From DATJSN01 sp035504095 (GTDB lineage Bacteria; Planctomycetota; Phycisphaerae; WQYP01), in assembly GCA_035504095.1 (NCBI GenBank), contig DATJSN010000085.1:1-19531 (forward strand): a stretch of DNA of 19,531 nucleotides, given 5' to 3'. The notes under the pieces were generated by a model, which ran no database searches, was not told the origin of the DNA, and saw only the letters and a list, made by a program, of their open reading frames with translations. Position 1 is the stretch's first letter. Every line of letters begins with the position of its first letter. The translations under genes were made by a program, and so were the position numbers. Positions 7,593 through 14,235 of the stretch are shown piece by piece.

Positions 7593-8446
7593 ACACAAAA
7601 AATAGATTGTTCACTCATGCCCTGCTGGTGATTATTGCGCTATTTTACCTTGGACCATTTTTGTGGATGCTGGATACCAGCCTGAAAACCGATCCTCAGG
7701 CAATACAGATGCCCAAAGAATTTTCCATTCATGACTTTAAAGCGCTCGTGGTTCCCACTCCTTGGCAATGGCAAAATTACCCGCAGGTTATTCACGACCC
7801 ACATTTTGATTTTTCCCTTTATGCCCGCAACACGCTGATTATCGCCGTTCTCGTGGCGCTGGGTGCGATGCTTTCTTCATCGCTGGTGGCGTACAGCCTG
7901 GCGAAGGTCAAATGGCGCGGGCGGAACATTGTCTTTGTGATCGTACTGGCTTCGATGATGCTGCCGTTTCCGGTGGTCATGGTGCCGCTATACAGAATTT
8001 TCCGTGAATTTGGCTGGATTGGAACCAATCTGCCTTTGTGGGTTCCGGCGTTTACGGGAATACCGTTTTACATCTTTTTATTGCGGCAATTTTACCTGAC
8101 TATTCCCACAGAGCTTTCCGAAGCGGCGCTGATTGACGGCTGCTCCCATTTCGGCATCTGGTGGCGCATTATGCTGCCACTGACGCGGCCGGCGCTCGCT
8201 GTGGTCGGTTTATTTTCATTTATGGCGGCGTGGAATAACTTTTTGGGGCCGCTGGTTTATCTGACGCATCAAAATACTTTTACACTTGCACTGGCTCTGC
8301 AAAACTACCAGAGCCGCTCCGGCGGCACCAGTTATACATTACTGATGGCGGCCTCGGTTCTGATTATTGCACCAATCATTGTGCTGTTTTTCCTGGCACA
8401 AAAAACTTTTGTGCGGGGAATTGCCACCACGGGCATCAAGGGTTGA
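7589..8446 (+). CDS. ABC sugar transporter permease, MalG/UgpE-like
   Basis: A 285-residue permease that begins at ATG 7589, overlapping the previous stop as ATGA, so translation is probably coupled. The N-terminal membrane segment (about 8-28) is followed by a periplasmic loop (LKTDPQAIQMPKEF and on) and then five more segments. The EAA loop is EAALIDGCSHFGIWWRIMLP (178-197), and the C-terminus is the family-typical FVRGIATTGIKG. No ATP-binding subunit is encoded in the window. In many bacteria one MsmX/UgpC-type ATPase serves several such importers, so it is probably elsewhere. The substrate is unknown, although the neighbouring glycosyltransferases suggest a sugar. Confidence 0.93.
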   Translation: MNTKNRLFTHALLVIIALFYLGPFLWMLDTSLKTDPQAIQMPKEFSIHDFKALVVPTPWQWQNYPQVIHDPHFDFSLYARNTLIIAVLVALGAMLSSSLVAYSLAKVKWRGRNIVFVIVLASMMLPFPVVMVPLYRIFREFGWIGTNLPLWVPAFTGIPFYIFLLRQFYLTIPTELSEAALIDGCSHFGIWWRIMLPLTRPALAVVGLFSFMAAWNNFLGPLVYLTHQNTFTLALALQNYQSRSGGTSYTLLMAASVLIIAPIIVLFFLAQKTFVRGIATTGIKG

Positions 8447-8462
8447 GCGATACATGAACGTA

Positions 8463-8492
8463 GCGACCGAAATTGACAGCCCACTTTATAAT
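8463..8492 (+). promoter_or_regulatory. Candidate promoter of the SMI1/KNR4 gene
   Basis: A perfect TATAAT lies at 8487-8492. The only -35 at a fitting distance is GCGACC (8463-8468, 18-base spacer, 3 of 6). A perfect TTGACA at 8473-8478 is only 8 bases from the -10 and cannot pair with it. A -10-like match by chance is possible in this AT-rich sequence. Confidence 0.3.
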
Positions 8493-8544
8493 CAGAAACA
8501 CTATCATGTGCAGTTAAGATTCATAATTAACAAGGGGGCAATTA

Positions 8545-9021
8545 ATGAACCCAGATTGGCAAGCTATTTCGAGTCGACTTCTAGCATATCCACCGCGAGT
8601 CCATAGATTACTTCCCCCATGCGATGAAAAGAGACTTGAGTTTATTCAGAAACAATTGGGCAAATTGCCTGATCCTCTAGTTGATATGCTCCATTGTTTT
8701 AACGGTGCTAAACTTTTTATTAGAACTGCCCCACTTCTTTCAATATTTCGAATTTCTACTGTTGAACCACTACCACCGCTTGAATGGGCATCTGACTGGT
8801 GTATTGATAAATTCACGCCACTATGGCGTCGATATGGCGATCGGCAAAATGATTGGGCAATTGCAATGATGAACTATGGCGGCCTGATCATTCTTGATTC
8901 TGGTTGCATAGTAAAAGAATGGGACACGAGCCAGAAAATGTGGAATCCAGGAAAATTGGAGTTTGACAAGTGGATTGACAAGATACTAGCTGAGGGCGAT
9001 GCATACATGAAAGAAGAATGA
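8545..9021 (+). CDS. SMI1/KNR4 (SUKH) family protein
   Basis: A 158-residue soluble protein with the sequence character of the SMI1/KNR4 (SUKH) fold: an N-terminal helix, a PDPLVDMLHCFNGAKLF segment resembling the family's LP.....F...NG pattern, then WASDW, WAIAMMNYGGLIILDSG and a closing acidic helix. SUKH proteins are often immunity proteins against contact-dependent or polymorphic toxins, but many are of unknown role. The start is supported by AGGGGG about 7 bases upstream. A hand count of one 60-base line gives 21 G+C at 8641-8700, against 35 in 9841-9900 inside nadE, which suggests recent transfer. No toxin gene is next to it: it follows the importer operon and converges on nadE. Confidence 0.75.
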   Translation: MNPDWQAISSRLLAYPPRVHRLLPPCDEKRLEFIQKQLGKLPDPLVDMLHCFNGAKLFIRTAPLLSIFRISTVEPLPPLEWASDWCIDKFTPLWRRYGDRQNDWAIAMMNYGGLIILDSGCIVKEWDTSQKMWNPGKLEFDKWIDKILAEGDAYMKEE

Positions 9022-9072
9022 AACTGGGATGCATCGGTTTTGTTTCCACGTCTTGGTCTTCTCTCAGAAGCT

Positions 9073-10743
9073 TTATTTCACCCCACCAATCGGGTCGTGG
9101 CGCTGGGCGATGGGCATGCGCCGGCCATAGCCAAAAGCGCGCGAAGTGACTTTTAATCCGGGCGGCATCTGTTTGCGTTTGTATTCATTCGTATCCACCA
9201 TGCGGGCCACGCGCAAAACCGTTTGCCGGTCAAAACCGTCCTTGATGATTTCCTGAACGGGTTTTTCTTCTTCCACATAGCGTTGCAAAATCGCGTCCAG
9301 AACTTCATACGCCGGCAGCGTATCCTGATCGGTTTGATTGGGTTTGAGTTCCGCGCTGGGCGGCTTGGTGAGCGAGCTTTCGGGTATCGGCGGCTTGCGG
9401 CCGGCTTCTGCGGCATCGCGGTTAATCCAGCGCGCAAGCTGATAAACCATGGTTTTAGGCACGTCGCTGATGACCGCAAGCCCCCCCGCCATATCACCGT
9501 AAAGTGTGCAATAGCCGGTGGCTATTTCGCTCTTATTGCCCGTGGTCAAAAGCAAATGGCCGAATTTATTCGACAGGGCCATGAGAATGTTGCCGCGGAT
9601 GCGGGCCTGTATATTTTCTTCAGCCAGCCCGGGCGTGGTTTTAGCGAACACATCCGTTAAGACTGTTTCCAGTGCTTTATGCGCCGGTTCAATAGGCAAC
9701 ACTGCATAATGAATGCCCAGCGTCGCAGCCAGTGCCGCGGCATCGTCCTTACTGTGCTGGCTGCTGAAGCGCGATGGCATGGATACGCCTGTAACGTTAG
9801 AAGGACCCAGAGCCTCAGTTGCCAGCACGGCGACCACGGCTGAATCGATGCCACCGGAAAGGCCAACGACCGCAGTTTGGAAGCCGCACTTGCGGGCATA
9901 ATCCCGTATTCCCAACACCAAAGCAGCGTTCAGGCAGGCCATATCCCGGCGCGGTTCGGGTTGGTCGGACAGGGGTGCGCCGGGCAAATCAAAAACAACC
10001 AGATCAGTCTCGAAATCGCGCGCCTGGGCCAAAATGTTTCCGGCCGCGTCAAAGGCGACGGAATTTCCGTCAAAAATCAATTCATCGTTGGCCCCCACCT
10101 GGTTTACATAAATCACCGGTATATTCCAGCGCTGGGCCTGATGGCTGATGAGTTTGCGGCGGAAGTCGTTTTTACCCAGTACAAAAGGCGAAGCACTGGT
10201 GTTCACGAGCATTTGGGCGCCGGCGCCGGCAAGCGCTTCAACGGGGTTGAAAGCGTACAAACGCCGGCCGACTACCTGTTCATCGTTCCACAGGTCTTCG
10301 CAGATCGATAAGCCGATTTTCTGGCCCAGGTAGGGAAACGTTTCGATTTTCGGCCCGGGCTCAAAATATCGGCTTTCATCAAAAACATCGTAGGTGGGAA
10401 GCAGACTTTTAAAACCGCGGCTGAGAACCCGGCCATCTTTAACCGCGGCGACCGCGTTATAAAGTGTGCGGCCAACGGGCGCAGGATTTTTTTGAGCGTA
10501 GCCGATGAGCGTAACCACATCGAGGCTGACTGCCGCGATTTCGTCAACAGCCATGAGCATTTGATCCAAAATGCCGGGCTTAAGCAGCAAATCCCGCGGC
10601 GGATAGCCGATGATCGAAAGCTCCGGCGTAATCACAAGTTGTGCGCCCTGCCGGCGTGCCTCGGCGATAGCCGAAATAATCGCGGCGGTATTGCCGGCAA
10701 TGTCGCCGACGGTGGGATTTAATTGTGCCATGGCGATGCGCAT
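9073..10743 (-). CDS. nadE: Glutamine-dependent NAD+ synthetase
   Basis: A 556-residue enzyme that makes NAD+ from deamido-NAD, ATP and glutamine. The N-terminal nitrilase-like glutaminase carries the triad E41 (in PELSIIGYPPRDLL), K112 (GFKSLLPTYDVFDE) and C148 (GLSICEDLW). The C-terminal ammonia-dependent synthetase has the ATP-binding SGGID at 296-300, then TGNKSEIATGYCTLYGDMAG and the KPPSAELKPNQTDQD loop. The length is usual for the two-domain form. The start is ATG 10743, with GAAAGGA at 10758-10752 (8 bases), and MRIAMAQLNPTVGD matches the family start. The frame is open 32 codons further upstream, but that part overlaps the end of the ketoacyl synthase gene. Last gene of the six-gene run, 55 bases after its neighbour. 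Confidence 0.96.
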   Translation of the reverse strand: MRIAMAQLNPTVGDIAGNTAAIISAIAEARRQGAQLVITPELSIIGYPPRDLLLKPGILDQMLMAVDEIAAVSLDVVTLIGYAQKNPAPVGRTLYNAVAAVKDGRVLSRGFKSLLPTYDVFDESRYFEPGPKIETFPYLGQKIGLSICEDLWNDEQVVGRRLYAFNPVEALAGAGAQMLVNTSASPFVLGKNDFRRKLISHQAQRWNIPVIYVNQVGANDELIFDGNSVAFDAAGNILAQARDFETDLVVFDLPGAPLSDQPEPRRDMACLNAALVLGIRDYARKCGFQTAVVGLSGGIDSAVVAVLATEALGPSNVTGVSMPSRFSSQHSKDDAAALAATLGIHYAVLPIEPAHKALETVLTDVFAKTTPGLAEENIQARIRGNILMALSNKFGHLLLTTGNKSEIATGYCTLYGDMAGGLAVISDVPKTMVYQLARWINRDAAEAGRKPPIPESSLTKPPSAELKPNQTDQDTLPAYEVLDAILQRYVEEEKPVQEIIKDGFDRQTVLRVARMVDTNEYKRKQMPPGLKVTSRAFGYGRRMPIAQRHDPIGGVK

Positions 10744-10798
10744 GGACCGAGTCCTTTCTAACAGGCCGTACAATTGTATAGCACCAATGTCTTTTTGA

Positions 10799-11902
10799 TC
10801 AGCCTGACAAGAGAGCACAAACGCCGATATGACCGCCAAAACCCTGGGCGATGGTGAGGCTGCGCGCCGCGGGACCGAGTCTGGCGCCGCAGAGTGTAAC
10901 GCCGTGCAAATGGCACATGGCCGAAAGCGCCAAAGCCATAAGGCCCGAAGCGCCCAATGTGTGGCCCAGCCAATATTTGTGGGAAAAAACTTTTACATCC
11001 GAACCGCATATTTTTCGGATCGCGGCCAATTCCTGCCTGTCGTGCTCGGTGCCTGTGGCATGGGCGTGAACAAAATCCACGTTACCTCCCTGATTACAGC
11101 AGCGGATGCCGCGACTGAGCGAACAAGCATTCGGGTCTGTCGCGACCAGGTGCGTGGCGTCGCCTCCGAGCCACGTTTTCTCAACCCTTAATTGCGAGGT
11201 CTCGCAAAAACTCAGGCATAAGGCGGCTGCGCCTTCGGTAATAAAAAATCCCTCTCCGGCGGGCGAAAAAGGTTGACAGTAACGCCTGCCATCCGTCGCA
11301 GGAGCTGGAAATACGCCCAGATTATTGAAGCTGCTTTCAAATATAGGATGAACCGATGCGTCCGTGGCAACAATGATGGCGCGACGGCATTGGCCGGCGG
11401 TTAATGCCCGGCAAGCCAGGTGTACTGCCGAGAGAGAACCGGCGCAGGCAGCAACGCCGGTGTGAATAGAGCCTTTGATGCCCAACTCTCGTGCGATGAA
11501 GAATCCGGCTGCGGCAGGCCCCATGGCAATTTGTGCAGCGAGTTCCTGCGATAATTCCATTGGTCCGGTTTTTTGCAAAGCCTCGCAACCGGAAAGCACC
11601 GCCAGAATCGGACCTTTGCTGGTGGCCATGAACAGCGCGGTATCCGGATCGCGTAATTGATCCGACCCCCACCCGGCGCGGGAAGCGGCCTGTTGACACG
11701 CTGCCCACGCGAAAATAATGCTGCGATCAAGACTTTTTAACCCAACCGGAGCGTCTGTGATAAATTGATTAAACAACTCATCGGAAATAACACCACGATC
11801 GGAAAGTCGGCGACCCGCACGTATGGCATCCCACGTTTCTTCCGTTCCGGCGCCCAGCGGAGAAATAAGCGCCAGTGATTCAATTGCAACAGCATTTTTC
11901 AC
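10799..11902 (-). CDS. Beta-ketoacyl-ACP synthase-like protein (KAS I/II type)
   Basis: A 367-residue thiolase-fold condensing enzyme. The active-site Cys is C153 in VAACAGSLSAVHLACRAL. The two catalytic His are H281, in HAHATGT (usually HGTGT), and H314, in GHTLGASG, with the usual Lys K309 in SHKYWLGH, so the Cys-His-His set is intact. A GFGGH motif stands near the C-terminus where FabF has GFGGT. It is shorter than FabF (about 410) and divergent, so it may not be the main fatty-acid synthase. The start is GTG at 11902, with only a weak ribosome binding site. The frame is open for a further 22 codons up to the bioB stop, which is in the same frame. It could serve a pimelate-type precursor or another lipid; only its place between bioB and nadE hints at this. 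Confidence 0.82.
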   Translation of the reverse strand: MKNAVAIESLALISPLGAGTEETWDAIRAGRRLSDRGVISDELFNQFITDAPVGLKSLDRSIIFAWAACQQAASRAGWGSDQLRDPDTALFMATSKGPILAVLSGCEALQKTGPMELSQELAAQIAMGPAAAGFFIARELGIKGSIHTGVAACAGSLSAVHLACRALTAGQCRRAIIVATDASVHPIFESSFNNLGVFPAPATDGRRYCQPFSPAGEGFFITEGAAALCLSFCETSQLRVEKTWLGGDATHLVATDPNACSLSRGIRCCNQGGNVDFVHAHATGTEHDRQELAAIRKICGSDVKVFSHKYWLGHTLGASGLMALALSAMCHLHGVTLCGARLGPAARSLTIAQGFGGHIGVCALLSG

Positions 11903-11968
11903 AGGCTGCCAAGAATAGCGGCGGCGAAGAGTGCGTTCCAGAGGTGCGGGAATATCCTGAGCCGGAAA

Positions 11969-13090
11969 TCAATCCTTTAAAACCGTTGTCGCGGCCTGTT
12001 CATTTACCGTTATTTCGCCTTCATACAGGATCGGAATATTGAACCGGCCTGTATGGCTGATGCGCGAAAGTTGAGGATGTTCACTTGATGGTTCCACGGG
12101 TCCATGTTCATAGACGCGCCAATTCAGGCCCAGATCATGAACCATCTGATGATCCAGTTCCGGCGAGCGGCCGTAAGTAGTCAGGTAATTGCCGATCATG
12201 GTGCTATCGGCGCCGGCGAAAAATATCCAGCTTTGCAGATCGCGAAGGCAAACTTCACGCCCGCCGGCCACTTTGAGTTCCACGCCCGGATATATGAACC
12301 GGCAGATACTGATCATTTTAAGGCATTCCATTGGGTGCAATTTGGGCTGATCCTCCAGCGGTGTTCCGGGAATGGCGTTGAGAAAATTCACCGGCATCAC
12401 GTCGACACCGATGTCCCGCAGCGTGAAGATCATATCCAGACGGTCTTCCCAGTCTTCGCCCATCCCGAAAATGCCGCCTGAGCACAATGACAATCCTGCC
12501 TCTTTGGCAATCCGCAGGGTGTTGAGCCGCTCGGAATAAGGATGAGTTCCGACAATTTGGGGATAAAAGCGTTCACTTGTTTCCAGATTATGGTTGATGC
12601 GCCTCACGCCGTTATCAAAAAGAAACTGCGCGGTTTCCGGCGTGAGTGCCCCCAGGGTGGCGCAAGCTCGCGTTTTTCCGCTGCGGGCAATTTTTTGAAG
12701 CAACGGGCCGATCCAGCCTTCCAGTTCGCCGCGGGTTGGGCCGCGTCCGCTGTTGACAATGCCGAAACTGTCAGCGCCCACCGCTCCGGCATGGAGCGCC
12801 GAATCGATGACTTGTTCGTCGGTGAGTTTGCTTTGCCCCTGTACAGCGGTCTGATAGTGCGAGGACTGAGCGCAGAATTTGCAGTCTTCCGAACAACCGC
12901 CTGCTTTGGCCGCAACAATAGCGCAAAAGCGCACATCACGGCCTTTATATTGGATGCGAATCTTATTGGCCCAGTAAAAAAGGTCGTAAACGTCGTCGCC
13001 ATCAATGGCGATAAGCTCGCAAGCCTGTCGGCGTGTGATTAGTTTTCCGTCGAGCACCTGCCGGGCGATTTGTTGCACCTGATCGAGCAT
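11969..13090 (-). CDS. bioB: Biotin synthase
   Basis: A 373-residue radical SAM enzyme that inserts sulfur into dethiobiotin, the last step of biotin synthesis. The [4Fe-4S] SAM cluster motif CSEDCKFC gives C66, C70 and C73. Family stretches include GGCSEDCKFCAQS, FGIVNSGRGPT, RINHNLETSERFY, GEDWEDRLDMIF, VMPVNFLNAIPGTPLEDQ and the AGGREVCLRDLQ segment with the conserved Arg. The start is ATG 13090, with AGAAAGGA at 13105-13098 (7 bases). The same bases form a short inverted repeat AGAAA-GGA-TTTCT. No bioF, bioA or bioD is present. It lies 47 bases after a small anchored-protein gene and 66 bases before the ketoacyl synthase gene. Confidence 0.97.
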   Translation of the reverse strand: MLDQVQQIARQVLDGKLITRRQACELIAIDGDDVYDLFYWANKIRIQYKGRDVRFCAIVAAKAGGCSEDCKFCAQSSHYQTAVQGQSKLTDEQVIDSALHAGAVGADSFGIVNSGRGPTRGELEGWIGPLLQKIARSGKTRACATLGALTPETAQFLFDNGVRRINHNLETSERFYPQIVGTHPYSERLNTLRIAKEAGLSLCSGGIFGMGEDWEDRLDMIFTLRDIGVDVMPVNFLNAIPGTPLEDQPKLHPMECLKMISICRFIYPGVELKVAGGREVCLRDLQSWIFFAGADSTMIGNYLTTYGRSPELDHQMVHDLGLNWRVYEHGPVEPSSEHPQLSRISHTGRFNIPILYEGEITVNEQAATTVLKD

Positions 13091-13137
13091 ACAGAAATCC
13101 TTTCTGACGTGCCGGCTGCAGCGGCCCCTGTCAACTC

Positions 13138-13431
13138 TTACTGCAACGGTGGCGGATTGGTTTGTGAGGCCAGATTGTATACACCCAGTAATTGCAATTG
13201 CTCATTATCCAGGTAGTACGTCAGAAGCAAACCATCCCTTTCATCGACGATGTTGAGCATGGCCACATAACCGAATTGGGTGTAGCCCTGAGAGGTTAGT
13301 AAAGTCAAATTACCCGCTGGAGCAAGAATATCCGCCCGCGCGGTATTGCGTGCAGGTGTAATAAAAAGCATCACACACAAAATCAAGGCGGTAAATGTCA
13401 AAAGAGCAATCAGGCTGGTTTGACTTTTCAT
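13138..13431 (-). CDS. Small anchored or secreted protein of unknown function (paralogue A)
   Basis: A 97-residue protein. I do not recognise its function. A hydrophobic segment (about 6-25) is followed by ARNTARA, possibly a signal peptide or an anchor. A predicted beta-rich core then has MLNIVDERDGLLLTYYLDN and QLQLLGVYNLAS. Start: ATG 13431, with TGGAG at 13444-13440 (8 bases). A GTG nine bases upstream is in frame but would overlap that ribosome binding site. The motif pattern, [IVL]-x-[IVL]-[LV]-D-E-x-x-G then a hydrophobic repeat and a YNL/RNI step, also occurs in the next upstream gene, so the two are probably paralogues. They are cotranscribed with bioB by position only. Confidence 0.7.
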   Translation of the reverse strand: MKSQTSLIALLTFTALILCVMLFITPARNTARADILAPAGNLTLLTSQGYTQFGYVAMLNIVDERDGLLLTYYLDNEQLQLLGVYNLASQTNPPPLQ

Positions 13432-13484
13432 GTTATGCACTCCATAAAATTTCTCGCAAAAATGGCTTTAAGAACAAGGATTCA

Positions 13485-13787
13485 TCAGGGAGTTCGTTTA
13501 CTCGCCCGGCTGATGTCCATGGCAATATTGCGCGGAATAATATATTTGGGGCTGGAGCTGTTATATGAAGTGACCAGTCCCGAAATAACGCCTGCGTTTT
13601 CGTCGAGGATGTAGACAATTCCACCATTCATGCTGCTTCCCGAAGCTACGGCATACTGACCGCCTCCGCCGTTGTATCCCTGGGCTCGCGCTGCCGGCGT
13701 TTGCAGACCGATGCGGCTGACAAGCATCGCCGCCAGCATAATGTTAATGAGTACCAGCGCGCCGATTAAAAGTTGTTTGGATGACAT
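13485..13787 (-). CDS. Small anchored or secreted protein of unknown function (paralogue B)
   Basis: A 100-residue protein with a hydrophobic N-terminal segment (about 5-24) ending in the possible cleavage region TPAARAQG, a glycine-rich patch (YNGGGGQY) and a core with GGIVYILDENAGVISGLV and a late PRNIAMDI. The start is ATG 13787, behind a strong GGAGGTG at 13797-13791. The open frame begins 15 codons further upstream but overruns the ribosome binding site. It has the same layout as paralogue A: anchor, DEN/DER-G turn, and an N-I or N-L step near the end. Similar short anchored proteins occur in planctomycetes as I recall, but no function is known to me. Confidence 0.7.
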   Translation of the reverse strand: MSSKQLLIGALVLINIMLAAMLVSRIGLQTPAARAQGYNGGGGQYAVASGSSMNGGIVYILDENAGVISGLVTSYNSSSPKYIIPRNIAMDISRASKRTP

Positions 13788-13843
13788 AAACACCTCCGGA
13801 AAATTTTTAAGATTATCCATAACTCGGGCCAAAACCCGTCAGG

Positions 13844-14107
13844 CTATGCAGCTTCATCCCGGCCACCACGCCGTGAGCCACGATGCGCACTGCGAAAAGC
13901 GATGAGCACTACAAGAATTAACGCCAAACCGGAAAGCAGATACGGCGGTATTGAACTATTGGTTTGCGAAATACGGGGAATTGCAGCATCAAGTTTGTTT
14001 GGACCATCTGACGGGATTTGCGCCAAAAGCCGGGCCGGCGATGACATCATGGCCATCAAGGACACGGTAATCCACGAATAGAAACAGATGAGCCAGGGAC
14101 GCTTCAT
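13844..14107 (-). CDS. Small membrane protein with two hydrophobic segments
   Basis: An 87-residue protein of unknown function. An N-terminal hydrophobic segment (about 5-23) ends near SPARLLAQ, looking like a signal peptide. After a polar linker comes a second segment, IPPYLLSGLALILVVLIAF, and then a basic tail (RSAHRGSRRGGRDE). The likely product is anchored with its C-terminus inside. ATG 14107 is preferred because a promoter with -10 at 14120-14115 would begin transcription at about this codon and no ribosome binding site is visible. An in-frame ATG at 14128 and a TTG at 14137 would give a longer protein but lie within or upstream of the -10. It is the first gene of the six-gene run and diverges from the DUF4159-like gene. 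Confidence 0.6.
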   Translation of the reverse strand: MKRPWLICFYSWITVSLMAMMSSPARLLAQIPSDGPNKLDAAIPRISQTNSSIPPYLLSGLALILVVLIAFRSAHRGSRRGGRDEAA

Positions 14108-14114
14108 GTACACG

Positions 14115-14142
14115 ATGATAAACCGCATACGGAGCAAGTCAA
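14115..14142 (-). promoter_or_regulatory. Strong candidate promoter of the small-protein/bioB/KS/nadE run, probably leaderless
   Basis: On the minus strand, TTGACT (14142-14137, 5 of 6) and TATCAT (14120-14115, 5 of 6) are separated by 16 bases. The ATG at 14107 begins 8 bases after the -10, so the transcript should start at or within a base or two of the initiation codon. This would be a leaderless message. Confidence 0.6.
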
Positions 14143-14235
14143 GAAAATCCCTGTTTACCGTAATGAGGAAAACCGTCCATCGTTTGAATAACGTAGTAAA
14201 ATATGATGGGTGAATTTTCCCAGAGGCTATCGAAC

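Noticed and set aside
8473..8492. TTGACA plus TATAAT as a promoter pair before the SMI1/KNR4 gene
   Set aside because: Only 8 bases separate them, far short of the 15-19 needed, so they cannot form one promoter.
13091..13130. TTGACA just upstream of bioB as a separate bioB promoter
   Set aside because: At the right distance downstream the sequence is GC-rich (CACGTC region) with no -10-like hexamer.
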